DNA of 8,015 nt from Clostridia bacterium (GCA_017519685.1 JAFWRV010000111.1:1-8015); one strand, 5' to 3'; positions 1 to 5,646 are shown, numbered from the stretch's first letter. The notes: a model not told the origin generated them from the letters alone. Numbers and translations: made by a program.

Positions 1-2
1 AA

Positions 3-935
3 TACAAACTTGGTTGTAAGAGACTTGAAGAAATTGGCTTAAATGTTGTTTCAGCGCCGAACGCTCTGAAAGGAGAAACGTATTTACAAAAAAATCCCGA
101 AGCGAGAGCGTATGATGTTATGTGGGCGTTCTCAAATCCGGATGTTAAAGCCGTTATATGTAACATAGGTGGCAACGATACCGAAAGTATTCTTGAATTT
201 ATTGATTCAGAAGTAATTAGCAATAATCCTAAGATTTTTTGCGGGTATTCGGATGCAATGAGTCTGCATCTGTATCTAAATCAACTGGGCTTAATGACAT
301 ATTACGGGGATAATCTTTTAACCACAATCGCTGAACAGAACTGTTGGCATCCATACAGTAAAGATGCTTTTATTAAAGCGTTTTTTGATAATTCGGTTTT
401 TGGAGAGATTAAGCCGTCCGATGAAGTATCGTTCAGCGCAAATAATCATACCAATCGAACTTACAAAAAGAAGTATATTAAAAATACAGGTTATAGCATA
501 ATTCAGGGAAACGGAGTGGCCTGCGGAAAACTTATCGGCGGACACGGCGGTATTGTTGAATACGCCGAAAACTCCATAATAAAAATGACCGACTCGGATT
601 TCAGAAACAGGATTCTGTTTTTTGAAGATATCGATCAGGTGTGTGATTGTAATTATATACAGCAGTTTTTTCAGCGGTTAGGTCAAAAAGGCTGGCTGCA
701 ATTATTAAATGGTATTATTATCGGGCAAATGAAAATCGGAGAAAACTTTGACAGATTATCTGAAACTGTTAAGAATGTAATCTCGGGAGAATATAATTTG
801 ACCGATTTGCCAGTCGTTTACGGCCTTAATATAGGGCATATTTCTCCGATTACGATTATCCCATACGGAGGAGAAGCAAAAATAAGCATTGATAATAACA
901 TTCGCTTTGTAATAACGGAAAGCTTAGTTCGTTAA
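3..935 (+). CDS. LD-carboxypeptidase / MccF-like serine peptidase (S66 family), 5'-truncated by window edge
   Basis: The reading frame is open from base 3 and continues through the ATG at 120, so the true start lies outside the window; about 310 residues are visible, and some 25-30 N-terminal residues are probably missing. S66 peptidases cleave L,D-peptide bonds in murein tetrapeptides, or in the MccF branch detoxify peptide-nucleotide microcin C. The Ser-Glu-His triad is intact. The nucleophile Ser lies in the GYSD motif (codon at 249), Glu in the ILFFED motif (codon 624), and His in the NIGHISP motif (codon 837), with the usual PYGG segment after it. The preceding IGGND motif also fits the family. 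No signal peptide can be judged because the N-terminus is absent. The gene is richer in A+T than the downstream genes and is closed off by a terminator, so it probably does not belong to the mobile element. The sequence alone does not separate murein recycling from microcin immunity. Confidence 0.9.
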   Translation, partial: YKLGCKRLEEIGLNVVSAPNALKGETYLQKNPEARAYDVMWAFSNPDVKAVICNIGGNDTESILEFIDSEVISNNPKIFCGYSDAMSLHLYLNQLGLMTYYGDNLLTTIAEQNCWHPYSKDAFIKAFFDNSVFGEIKPSDEVSFSANNHTNRTYKKKYIKNTGYSIIQGNGVACGKLIGGHGGIVEYAENSIIKMTDSDFRNRILFFEDIDQVCDCNYIQQFFQRLGQKGWLQLLNGIIIGQMKIGENFDRLSETVKNVISGEYNLTDLPVVYGLNIGHISPITIIPYGGEAKISIDNNIRFVITESLVR

Positions 936-1052
936 ATATACACTTACCCCCAATTTTCTTATGACATCCTCAGAATGATTGAATTGTCAATAGCTTTTAA
1001 AACAAAACTGCAAAATAATAAAACAAACCAAATAACACATCATTATTAAACT

Positions 1053-1087
1053 GAGCCGAGGCTTTTGCCCCGGCTCTTTTCATTTTT
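1053..1087 (+). terminator. Rho-independent terminator after the S66 peptidase gene
   Basis: GAGCCG-A-GGC, loop TTTT, GCC-C-CGGCTC forms a 10-position stem with one A/C mismatch, followed by TTTTCATTTTT. It lies about 115 bp past the peptidase stop codon and is the natural end of that transcript. Confidence 0.85.
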
Positions 1088-1122
1088 GGAGTAAATCGTG
1101 GTATCATCTCACGGCACAATCG

Positions 1123-1163
1123 CCGCAATCCCTTAATTCACAAGGGATTGCGGCTTTTCTTTT
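1123..1163 (+). terminator. Perfect 12-bp hairpin with T-tract (second terminator)
   Basis: CCGCAATCCCTT (1123-1134) and AAGGGATTGCGG (1142-1153) pair perfectly around a 7-nt loop and are followed by CTTTTCTTTT. It is only about 35 bp after the first terminator and has no gene between. It may insulate the downstream operon from read-through, or be the tail of a small transcript. The only A-rich run on its other side is distant, so it acts mainly on the + strand. Confidence 0.75.
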
Positions 1164-1191
1164 GACTCCGCTATTGGAAGAGGAATATGCT
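1162..1191 (+). promoter_or_regulatory. Candidate sigma-70/A-type promoter for the primase-VapE operon
   Basis: TTGACT at 1162-1167 matches the -35 consensus at five of six positions and is followed after 18 bp by TATGCT at 1186-1191, a four-of-six -10 box. It begins inside the T-tract of the preceding hairpin, so the operon is shielded from upstream transcription and initiates on its own. The rest of the gene-free stretch 936-1291 holds the two hairpins and A-rich spacer; I see no other gene in it. Confidence 0.5.
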
Positions 1192-1291
1192 TCCGTTCCG
1201 GTTCCAAATATTATGAAAGGAAAATTTGTATCAATTGGGAAGCGCCGGAAGTCAGACGGCTTCACTATTATTCTGTTTTCAGGGAGGCGAT

Positions 1292-1840
1292 ATTGCAATC
1301 AATTTCAGCCAAGTCAAAAGCAATGTGTCGGTTGCAGACTATGTTAAATTCATAGGAATTGAAACCGGCAGAAACGGAAAGATTATTTGCCCGTTTCACG
1401 ATGACAGAAATCCTTCTATGCAGGTCGACAGAGGATTTTACTGTTACGGGTGCGGTGAAAAGGGCGATGTAATCGATTTTGTTTCAAAGTATTACGGCAT
1501 ATCCGTCTGCGATGCCGCAAAAAGAATTTCGGCAGAATTCGGATTATCGGAAGATAATACTCTTCCGCCCGCGGTTCATAAAGAATCCGAAAAAGAAATG
1601 ACACCGAGGGAAAAGAAATCACATCTTATGCAGTATCTCATCTCAGTTGAGAAGGAACTCAACAACTGGCTTAAGGAATATGCTCCCGGGCCTGATGATG
1701 AAGAACTGCATTTCCTTTTTGCTTCGGCGTCAAAAAATATCGGTTATGTGGGTTATCTCATCGACACATTAATCGAATGCATTACCGATGAGGAAATAAA
1801 CAAATTTATACTACAACACAAAGGAGAGATTCTATTATGA
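1292..1840 (+). CDS. CHC2 zinc-finger (DnaG-type primase N-terminal) protein
   Basis: A 182-residue protein whose N-terminal region is the CHC2 zinc-binding fold of bacterial and phage primases: Cys33-Pro-Phe-His36 and Cys51-x-x-Cys54 are the four ligands. The Lys-rich middle and acidic C-terminus are not recognisable. No TOPRIM catalytic domain is present, so it probably supports primer synthesis or DNA recognition together with the VapE protein encoded next. Start choice: there is no in-frame ATG before the zinc finger. AGGGAGG at 1281-1287 sits 4 nt before an ATT at 1292, which gives an N-terminus of the form M-A-I-N-F-S-Q-V-K-S. The alternative is TTG at 1226, with AAAGGA upstream, which would add 22 residues. 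The stop overlaps an ATG (ATGA at 1837). Family call is confident; the start is not. Confidence 0.88.
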   Translation: MAINFSQVKSNVSVADYVKFIGIETGRNGKIICPFHDDRNPSMQVDRGFYCYGCGEKGDVIDFVSKYYGISVCDAAKRISAEFGLSEDNTLPPAVHKESEKEMTPREKKSHLMQYLISVEKELNNWLKEYAPGPDDEELHFLFASASKNIGYVGYLIDTLIECITDEEINKFILQHKGEILL

Positions 1841-1890
1841 AAAATCAGACTGTACTCCGAAAAAGGAGGAAAGCACTTGACCCCGGATGA
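1837..1890 (+). CDS. Possible 17-codon ORF overlapping the ends of its neighbours
   Basis: ATG at 1837 overlaps the TGA of the CHC2 gene (ATGA) and is preceded by AAAGGAGAG at 1820-1828. It encodes a 17-residue basic peptide (MKNQTVLRKRRKALDPG) and stops at 1888-1890, inside the first codons of the VapE gene. It also contains the VapE ribosome binding site. It may couple translation of the two large genes, or be the relic of an extended VapE N-terminus after a one-base change near 1877. It could equally be chance. Confidence 0.25.
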   Translation: MKNQTVLRKRRKALDPG

Positions 1891-3196
1891 AATCACAGAA
1901 AACCTGAAAACCAACAGTCAGGGTAAGATTCTCTGTTCAATCTCCAACATTACCTATGCGCTTGAAAATGATGAAATACTCGAAGGCGCTGTTGCAATAA
2001 ACGACCTGACGGAGAGGGTGGACATTATCAAACCTCTGCCCTGGCACAGAAACGGCTCTATGCTCGATGATATGGATCTTAACTATATCACTCAGCGGCT
2101 CGAGGATTTATATGGTTTTTCCAATGATAAAAAAATCCGCAAAGCCGTCGGCATAGTGGCCAACAACAATCATTATCATCCCATTATTGATTTCCTTGAA
2201 GGACTCAAATGGGACGGCGTACCGAGAATAAATGACTGCCTGTATCATTTCTTCGGCTGTGAAAGAACAGAACTCATAAATAAGATGTTTCTGATTACTC
2301 TTATGGGTATGTTCAGCAGAGTTTATCATCCCGGCTGCAAATTCGATACCATGCTGATTCTTGTGGGTGCGCAGGGTATGGGTAAATCAACATTCTTTTC
2401 ATTTCTTGCCCACTGCGATGATTATTTTACAGACGATATAGACCGCATTGAGGATGAAAAGATATTCTGCAAGCTTCTCGGCCACTGGATATGCGAAATG
2501 CCGGAAATGAAAGCGACCACAAGCGCAAAATATGTTGAGTCAATCCGCGCATTTCTGACAAGACGGACTGACACATATCGCACGCCATATGAAACATATC
2601 CCAAGGATCGCAAACGCCAATGTATTTTCGTCGGCTCGTCAAATAAAATTGACTGCCTGCCGAATGACAAAACCGGTAACAGACGATTCTTCCCGATTCT
2701 CTGCGACCCGAGCAAAAACGAGGTCAGAATCCTCGATGATGAAGCTGCCTCGAGAGCATATATAGATCAGGTGCTAGCCGAGGCAATGGTAATCTACAAG
2801 TCGGGCAATTATCCTATCTGCCTTTCAAAAGAGGACGAAGCCGGGTTTGTTGAATACCAGCGGCAGTTCACCAAAGAGGATACCGATGAAGGAATTATTA
2901 TCAGCTGGATTCAGAATTATTGCGGAGATAAAATCTGCACCAAGATGATAAGCGAACTTGCACTTAACAAGAGCTCTGATTCCAAAGGTCAGGACCGGAG
3001 CGATATATTGCTTATTGTGGATAAAGCCATTGCTTCAGGTCTTCTTCCAGGCTGGAGGAAATACGAGGGAACCAAGAGATTTGATAAGTACGGTCCGCAG
3101 CGCGGCTGGGAGAAGATTAAAGAGCCCAAGCCGGAACCGCTGCCGACGCTCGTTTATCAGGATGGGAAGTGCATTATTGACCGCAGAAATGAATAA
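1877..3196 (+). CDS. VapE/VirE-family P-loop ATPase (helicase/primase-associated replication protein)
   Basis: A 439-residue virulence-associated E family protein, the type common in phage, satellite and IME replication modules, where it acts with a primase to start replication. Residues 100-120 carry the family motif HPI..fL..L.WDG.pRI. The Walker A motif GAQGMGKS is at 164-171. A Walker B-like segment HWICEMPE lies at 203-210, a sensor segment with SSN at 254-256, and the arginine-rich GNRRF motif at 267-271. The C-terminus is variable. The start is TTG at 1877, 7 nt after AGGAGG (1864-1869); the first in-frame Met is only at residue 62, so a non-ATG start is certain. It is in one operon with the CHC2 gene and is followed directly by the TGTAAC repeat region. 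Confidence 0.92.
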   Translation: MTPDEITENLKTNSQGKILCSISNITYALENDEILEGAVAINDLTERVDIIKPLPWHRNGSMLDDMDLNYITQRLEDLYGFSNDKKIRKAVGIVANNNHYHPIIDFLEGLKWDGVPRINDCLYHFFGCERTELINKMFLITLMGMFSRVYHPGCKFDTMLILVGAQGMGKSTFFSFLAHCDDYFTDDIDRIEDEKIFCKLLGHWICEMPEMKATTSAKYVESIRAFLTRRTDTYRTPYETYPKDRKRQCIFVGSSNKIDCLPNDKTGNRRFFPILCDPSKNEVRILDDEAASRAYIDQVLAEAMVIYKSGNYPICLSKEDEAGFVEYQRQFTKEDTDEGIIISWIQNYCGDKICTKMISELALNKSSDSKGQDRSDILLIVDKAIASGLLPGWRKYEGTKRFDKYGPQRGWEKIKEPKPEPLPTLVYQDGKCIIDRRNE

Positions 3197-3211
3197 TACT
3201 GTATTTCAATC

Positions 3212-3335
3212 TGTAACTGTAACGCTGTAACAGGGTGAAAAGATATTCAAAAGTATTGATTCTATCACTTCACTCACAGGCAAAACACGATACTTTCAGA
3301 AATGTTTTGCCGCTGTTACATAATCCTGTTACAGC
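3212..3335. repeat. TGTAAC iteron-like repeats with nested inverted repeats (candidate replication origin)
   Basis: TGTAAC occurs three times at 3212-3231 (the first two in direct tandem) and its complement GTTACA twice at 3315-3333. The outer pair GCTGTAACAGG (3224-3234) and CCTGTTACAGC (3325-3335) is a perfect 11-bp inverted repeat. Inside it, GGCAAAACA (3279-3287) and TGTTTTGCC (3303-3311) form a second, 9-bp perfect inverted repeat around a 15-nt loop. The region follows the VapE gene directly and encodes nothing recognisable. Iterons beside a replication ATPase are what an origin would look like; the assignment is inference. Confidence 0.5.
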
Positions 3336-3365
3336 TTCTGCAGAGTCAATTCTTCCTCTGTAGGT

Positions 3366-3389
3366 GTTCCGCGGCTCAGCCGCAGGAAC
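3366..3389. other. GC-rich hairpin of unclear role
   Basis: GTTCC-GCGGC, loop TCA, GCCGC-A-GGAAC gives ten base pairs with one bulged A. Only TTATTTC follows, so it is at best a weak terminator for the VapE transcript. It lies between the candidate origin and the HTH-like gene. Confidence 0.5.
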
Positions 3390-3443
3390 TTATTTCAATG
3401 CTTGTATAGCACATTATTTAACACAATTCAATATTATTTCAAG

Positions 3444-3467
3444 CTTTTTCGCAAAACCGCGAAAAAG
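3444..3467 (+). promoter_or_regulatory. Leader hairpin just before the ribosome binding site of the HTH-like gene
   Basis: CTTTTTCGC (3444-3452) and GCGAAAAAG (3459-3467) pair perfectly over 9 bp around a 6-nt loop. The Shine-Dalgarno AAAGGA (about 3470-3475) begins three bases after the stem. Such placement can tune ribosome access or act as a 5' stabiliser; no function is proven. Confidence 0.4.
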
Positions 3468-3483
3468 GGAAAGGACAATCTTT

Positions 3484-3726
3484 ATGAAACGAATGACTGA
3501 CATACATACAATAATATCCGAAATCATAATCGACCGTGAGGAAACCACTTTCACGGATACTCTTCAGATTCTCGCCGATGAGTATCGCTGGAGCAGCTCA
3601 CTTTCCGGATTCAGCGGAAAGCTCTCAAGGGAATCACTCAGATACCGCGAGGCGCTTGAAATCGCCGATGTACTCGGATATGACATTGTCTGGGTGAAAA
3701 GATCAGGAGGTTCAGATTATGATTAA
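3484..3726 (+). CDS. Small HTH-like IME protein, likely regulator or recombination accessory factor
   Basis: An 80-residue protein of a type I associate with clostridial mobile elements, next to integrase genes. Residues 22-68 resemble a divergent Cro/C1-type helix-turn-helix: TDTLQILADEY, then the core FSGKLSRESLRYREALEIAD, ending in LGYDIVW. Family members are sometimes labelled DUF6471-like. It would fit a small DNA-binding factor for the adjacent integrase or the candidate origin. ATG at 3484 is chosen because AAAGGA lies 8 nt upstream; an earlier in-frame ATG at 3364 has no good binding site and would read through two hairpins. The 3' end overlaps the strong Shine-Dalgarno and ATG of the next small ORF. 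Function is inferred from position and faint fold resemblance. Confidence 0.7.
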   Translation: MKRMTDIHTIISEIIIDREETTFTDTLQILADEYRWSSSLSGFSGKLSRESLRYREALEIADVLGYDIVWVKRSGGSDYD

Positions 3727-3736
3727 AGGTATTTAA
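3719..3736 (+). CDS. Five-codon ORF (MIKGI) abutting the integrase start, probable translational coupler
   Basis: AGGAGG at 3705-3710 lies 8 nt before ATG 3719, the strongest ribosome binding site near the integrase. That ATG opens a five-codon ORF ending at TAA 3734-3736, directly joined to the integrase ATG at 3737 (TAAATG). The integrase's own site is only AAAGG at 3725-3729. A ribosome finishing the mini-ORF would be placed to reinitiate on the integrase. The arrangement is directly visible; the regulatory role is inferred. Confidence 0.45.
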   Translation: MIKGI

Positions 3737-4882
3737 ATGGTAACAGAATTCATTGGAAACGGCACAACTTATAAAGATAAGGCAACCGGGATGTGGCGTT
3801 CCGAAGTACGGTTCCTCGATGAAAACGGCAAGAAGCATAAAAAGGTATTCTCAGCCAGAACATCAGAAGAATCAGCACAGAGAGCGCAGGCGTTCCGCAA
3901 TCAGGCCGACCCGAATTCTCATTACGAGGATAAGGTGTCGGCTTACTTTATGTTTTACATTCAGAACAGGCTTCGGCTGACAAACGGCGATAAATCCTAT
4001 ATGAGGATTATAGCCACCTTCAGAAATCAGATTGAACCCGTGCTGGGCGAAATTAAAATGAAGGATGTCACGTCGGAAACAGTTCAGAAGCTTATTACGG
4101 ATCTTTACAGTAAAGGTTATTCAGAGTCAACCCTCTCGAAGGTCAGAAATCTTATCAGCGGCGCATTCCGTTATTTCAGCGATAACGGAGGTCGGTGCAG
4201 ATACAAAGACGGGCTTGTAATTCTCCCGTCAAAATGCAAAGAGGATAAATCGCCGGTGTTTTTCAATCACGATGAAATTGTAACACTTAACACTTATCTC
4301 AGAGAAAATCTTGAAAAACTCAGGTATTATCCTGCGCTTCTTATTCTGATGAATACGGGAATGAGAGTCGGCGAGCTTGCAGCTCTTAAATGGGAAAATA
4401 TTGATTATGAAAACAATATTCTTAATGTGACGAGCTCGGCAAGCCAGGCTTCCGTTGATGAAAACGGAAACTTCACACATAAGATAAAGAATAAGGATCC
4501 GAAAACCAAAAGCGGTAAACGAAAAATACTGATAAATCAAAACACTATGGCTGCTCTCAACTATCTGAAAGAAAGAGATTCATATCTCAATTCAGAATAT
4601 GTTGTCTGTACCAATCACGGCAAGCAGGTTTATCAGGGTTCGTTTAACAAGGCTTTCCATACACTGCTTGAAGAAACGGGTATTGAAAAGGACGGCAGAT
4701 GCGGAGTACATACCTGCCGGCACTCATTCGCAACCGAGCTTGTGAATCAGAAAATCGATATTGAGGCTGTATCATATATCCTCGGGCATTCCGATACACG
4801 CACTACGATTAACGTTTATCTTCACGATAAGGAAAACCGGTCACTTGCCGCTTTGCGCAACTGTGAATATCTCAGTGCTTAA
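3737..4882 (+). CDS. int: Tyrosine recombinase / phage-type integrase
   Basis: A complete 381-residue integrase that would catalyse excision and integration of the element by strand exchange through a 3'-phosphotyrosine. Residues 8-45 resemble an arm-binding domain (GTTYKDKATGMWRSEVRF). Residues 63-150 are the SAM-like core-binding domain. The catalytic domain follows with all expected residues: Arg210 in TGMRVGELAAL, Lys258 in the beta-hairpin, His325-x-x-Arg328 in HTCRHSF, His351 in LGHSDTRTT, and nucleophile Tyr361 in NVYLH. The frame is closed by TAA immediately before ATG 3737, so an upstream start is impossible. Translation is probably coupled to the five-codon ORF and the HTH-like gene. 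The gene sits in the middle of the element rather than at an end, so its attachment sites are not evident nearby. Confidence 0.96.
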   Translation: MVTEFIGNGTTYKDKATGMWRSEVRFLDENGKKHKKVFSARTSEESAQRAQAFRNQADPNSHYEDKVSAYFMFYIQNRLRLTNGDKSYMRIIATFRNQIEPVLGEIKMKDVTSETVQKLITDLYSKGYSESTLSKVRNLISGAFRYFSDNGGRCRYKDGLVILPSKCKEDKSPVFFNHDEIVTLNTYLRENLEKLRYYPALLILMNTGMRVGELAALKWENIDYENNILNVTSSASQASVDENGNFTHKIKNKDPKTKSGKRKILINQNTMAALNYLKERDSYLNSEYVVCTNHGKQVYQGSFNKAFHTLLEETGIEKDGRCGVHTCRHSFATELVNQKIDIEAVSYILGHSDTRTTINVYLHDKENRSLAALRNCEYLSA

Positions 4883-4913
4883 AAAAAATATACCGCCGAA
4901 GGGAGGTGAAAAA

Positions 4914-5216
4914 TTGAACACAAAAGCAGAAAAGCTCAACGCTGAGAAAGAATCAAACGCCGAGAGAATTGAGAACTATAGGAACAAAATCGCTTCTCTG
5001 CAGGAATCGATCAGAAAGCTTGTTGCCAGGAATAAAGAGATTGATTCCGAACTTGTTGATATCAGCGACGAGTCACTTCTTGCTCTGGTGAAAGAAGCCG
5101 GATATGATTCTCCGGAAAAATTCCGGGATTTAATTGATTCGCTCAGGCAGAAGACAAAACCCGCACAGTACTTTGAAGATATTTCAGGTGAAGATTTCTC
5201 AGACTCCGAGGAATAA
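4914..5216 (+). CDS. DUF4315-like small coiled-coil protein
   Basis: A 100-residue, highly charged protein. Residues 2-45 form a heptad-like coiled coil (KAEKLNAEKESNAERIENY onward), followed by a short helical segment with LLALVKEAGYDSPEKFRDLI and an acidic tail. This is the pattern of DUF4315-like proteins found beside integrase and mobilization genes in Firmicute elements; their biochemical role is not established. The start is TTG at 4914, 5 nt after GGGAGGTGA (4901-4909), an excellent ribosome binding site. The sequence contains no Met codon after the start, so a non-ATG start is certain unless it were fused to the integrase's other frame. It follows the integrase by 31 bp and is probably co-transcribed. 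Confidence 0.8.
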   Translation: MNTKAEKLNAEKESNAERIENYRNKIASLQESIRKLVARNKEIDSELVDISDESLLALVKEAGYDSPEKFRDLIDSLRQKTKPAQYFEDISGEDFSDSEE

Positions 5217-5220
5217 AATG

Positions 5221-5238
5221 TCACGGACATGTCCCTGA
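5221..5238. repeat. Operator-like palindrome downstream of the DUF4315-like gene
   Basis: TCA-C-GGACATGTCC-C-TGA is an 18-bp palindrome with one mismatch pair and a perfect 10-bp centre. It starts four bases after the preceding stop codon. It has the size of a dimeric repressor site but no promoter is evident beside it. Confidence 0.4.
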
Positions 5239-5252
5239 TATATCAAAGCTTT

Positions 5253-5295
5253 AAAACAAAAACGGGCAGGGATTATGAATTTATTCTCTGCCCGT
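5253..5295 (-). terminator. Rho-independent terminator reading leftward (minus strand)
   Basis: ACGGGCAGGGA (5262-5272) and TCTCTGCCCGT (5285-5295) form an 11-bp stem with one G-U pair and a 12-nt loop. On the minus strand the stem runs directly into TTTTGTTTT, a canonical terminator tail. On the + strand the next bases are AATCTTCGAAC, a poor tail, though T-rich sequence follows at 5308-5318. It may stop the integrase transcript weakly, but it is built best for a minus-strand transcript. Confidence 0.7.
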
Positions 5296-5321
5296 AATCT
5301 TCGAACTTTATTGTTTTTCAC

Positions 5322-5390
5322 TAAATGCGCACATCTATGTCATAATGAAATATGACAGTGTGCGGTTACGGATTGAAATTCCGTAACAGG
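5322..5390. other. oriT: Candidate oriT with RSF1010-like nic sequence
   Basis: TAAATGCGCACA at 5322-5333 matches the RSF1010/pIP501-type nic sequence TAAGTGCGCCCT at nine of twelve positions, including the TGCGC core. It is immediately followed by the composite inverted repeat CGCACA...TGTCATA (5328-5344) with TATGACA...TGTGCG (5351-5364), and by GTTACGGA/TCCGTAAC (5365-5387). Position supports it: the relaxase downstream is of the MobQ class that cuts this sequence type, and oriT sites usually precede the mob genes. The inverted repeat classically lies on the 5' side of nic, which I do not see here, so the nic position is tentative. Confidence 0.4.
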
Positions 5391-5442
5391 CTCGCTTCGC
5401 TCATAAGGGCTGTGCCCTTCGAAGTAAACTTCTACCCCAAAG

Positions 5443-5487
5443 AACAAATTGCCACACAGCAAATATGTTTTATAAAAACAATTTGCC
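5443..5487. repeat. Paired repeats AACAAATTGCC / AACAATTTGCC around a minus-strand promoter
   Basis: AACAAATTGCC (5443-5453) and AACAATTTGCC (5477-5487) are direct repeats with one mismatch, 34 bp apart. Their cores CAAATTG and CAATTTG are also inverted complements. The right copy lies in the spacer of the candidate minus-strand promoter and the left copy just past its start, the layout of a repressor site pair. Confidence 0.4.
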
Positions 5488-5496
5488 GCGTCGCAA
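5469..5496 (-). promoter_or_regulatory. Candidate minus-strand promoter
   Basis: On the minus strand TTGCGA (bases 5496-5491) is followed after 16 bp by TATAAA (5474-5469), four and five matches to the -35 and -10 consensus. Transcription would begin near 5462 and run left to the terminator at 5253-5295. Confidence 0.4.
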
Positions 5497-5536
5497 TCTG
5501 TAATAGCGTTCAGAAAAAAGAATAGTTAAGAATAAT

Positions 5537-5572
5537 CCACCGATTCAAAACGAACCGGTGGTTTTCTTTTTC
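5537..5572 (+). terminator. Rho-independent terminator (+ strand) before the mobilization operon
   Basis: CCACCG-A-TTC, loop AAAAC, GAA-C-CGGTGG, then TTTTCTTTTTC. The stem has nine pairs and one mismatch. It separates any + strand transcript from the integrase side from the mobilization genes and forms the right border of the hairpin-dense non-coding region. Confidence 0.8.
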
Positions 5573-5594
5573 TCTGACCGCGACCGCATCGTAC

Positions 5595-5637
5595 ATTGCA
5601 AAGCCGACCTACAGTAAGGCTTTGCGATGTTGCGATG
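5595..5637 (+). promoter_or_regulatory. Leader hairpin and tandem repeat before the mobilization operon
   Basis: ATTGCAAAGCC (5595-5605) pairs with GGCTTTGCGAT (5618-5628) over 11 bp with one G-U pair and a 12-nt loop. TTGCGATG is then tandemly repeated (5622-5637), the first copy overlapping the hairpin's right arm. No T-tract follows, so this is not a terminator. It could be a protein-binding or translational control site; no convincing promoter boxes are seen here. Confidence 0.35.
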
Positions 5638-5646
5638 AATTATATT

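Larger units (their letters stand above)
5253..5462 (-). ncRNA. Candidate structured minus-strand RNA between integrase and relaxase modules
   Basis: A minus-strand promoter (5469-5496) and a minus-strand terminator (5253-5295) delimit a transcript of about 210 nt with no sizeable ORF. In order along the RNA it could form GAAGT/ACTTC (5432-5421), AAGGGC/GCCCTT (5419-5405), GTTACGGA/TCCGTAAC (5387-5365), a two-part stem CGCACA plus TGTCATA with their complements (5364-5328), then the terminator stem. A regulatory RNA for relaxase or replication control would fit. The same hairpins could instead be DNA structures of an oriT. No known RNA family is recognised. Confidence 0.35.

Noticed and set aside
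1162..1347. 61-codon + strand frame ahead of and overlapping the CHC2 gene
   Set aside because: Its TTG is part of the likely -35 box, the product resembles nothing, and it runs through the start of the CHC2 zinc-finger gene in another frame. A shorter version from ATG 1213 has no good ribosome binding site.
2422..2715. Open frames of 97 and 71 codons on the minus strand inside the VapE gene
   Set aside because: They oppose the conserved ATPase region and resemble no protein family.
2958..3230. 90-codon + strand frame overlapping the VapE C-terminus
   Set aside because: Composition (Arg/Ser rich) is that of an out-of-frame reading of the VapE gene, and it runs into the repeat region.
3201..3335. 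CRISPR array
   Set aside because: The TGTAAC repeats are too short, are in both orientations and have no regular spacers; no cas gene is present.
3391..3440. Promoter for the HTH-integrase operon (TTGTAT at 3402, TATTAT at 3432)
   Set aside because: The spacing of 24 bp is too long for a sigma-70/A promoter and no better pair was found.
4229..4540. 103-codon open frame on the minus strand inside the integrase gene
   Set aside because: It is antisense to the integrase catalytic domain, without start signals or family resemblance.
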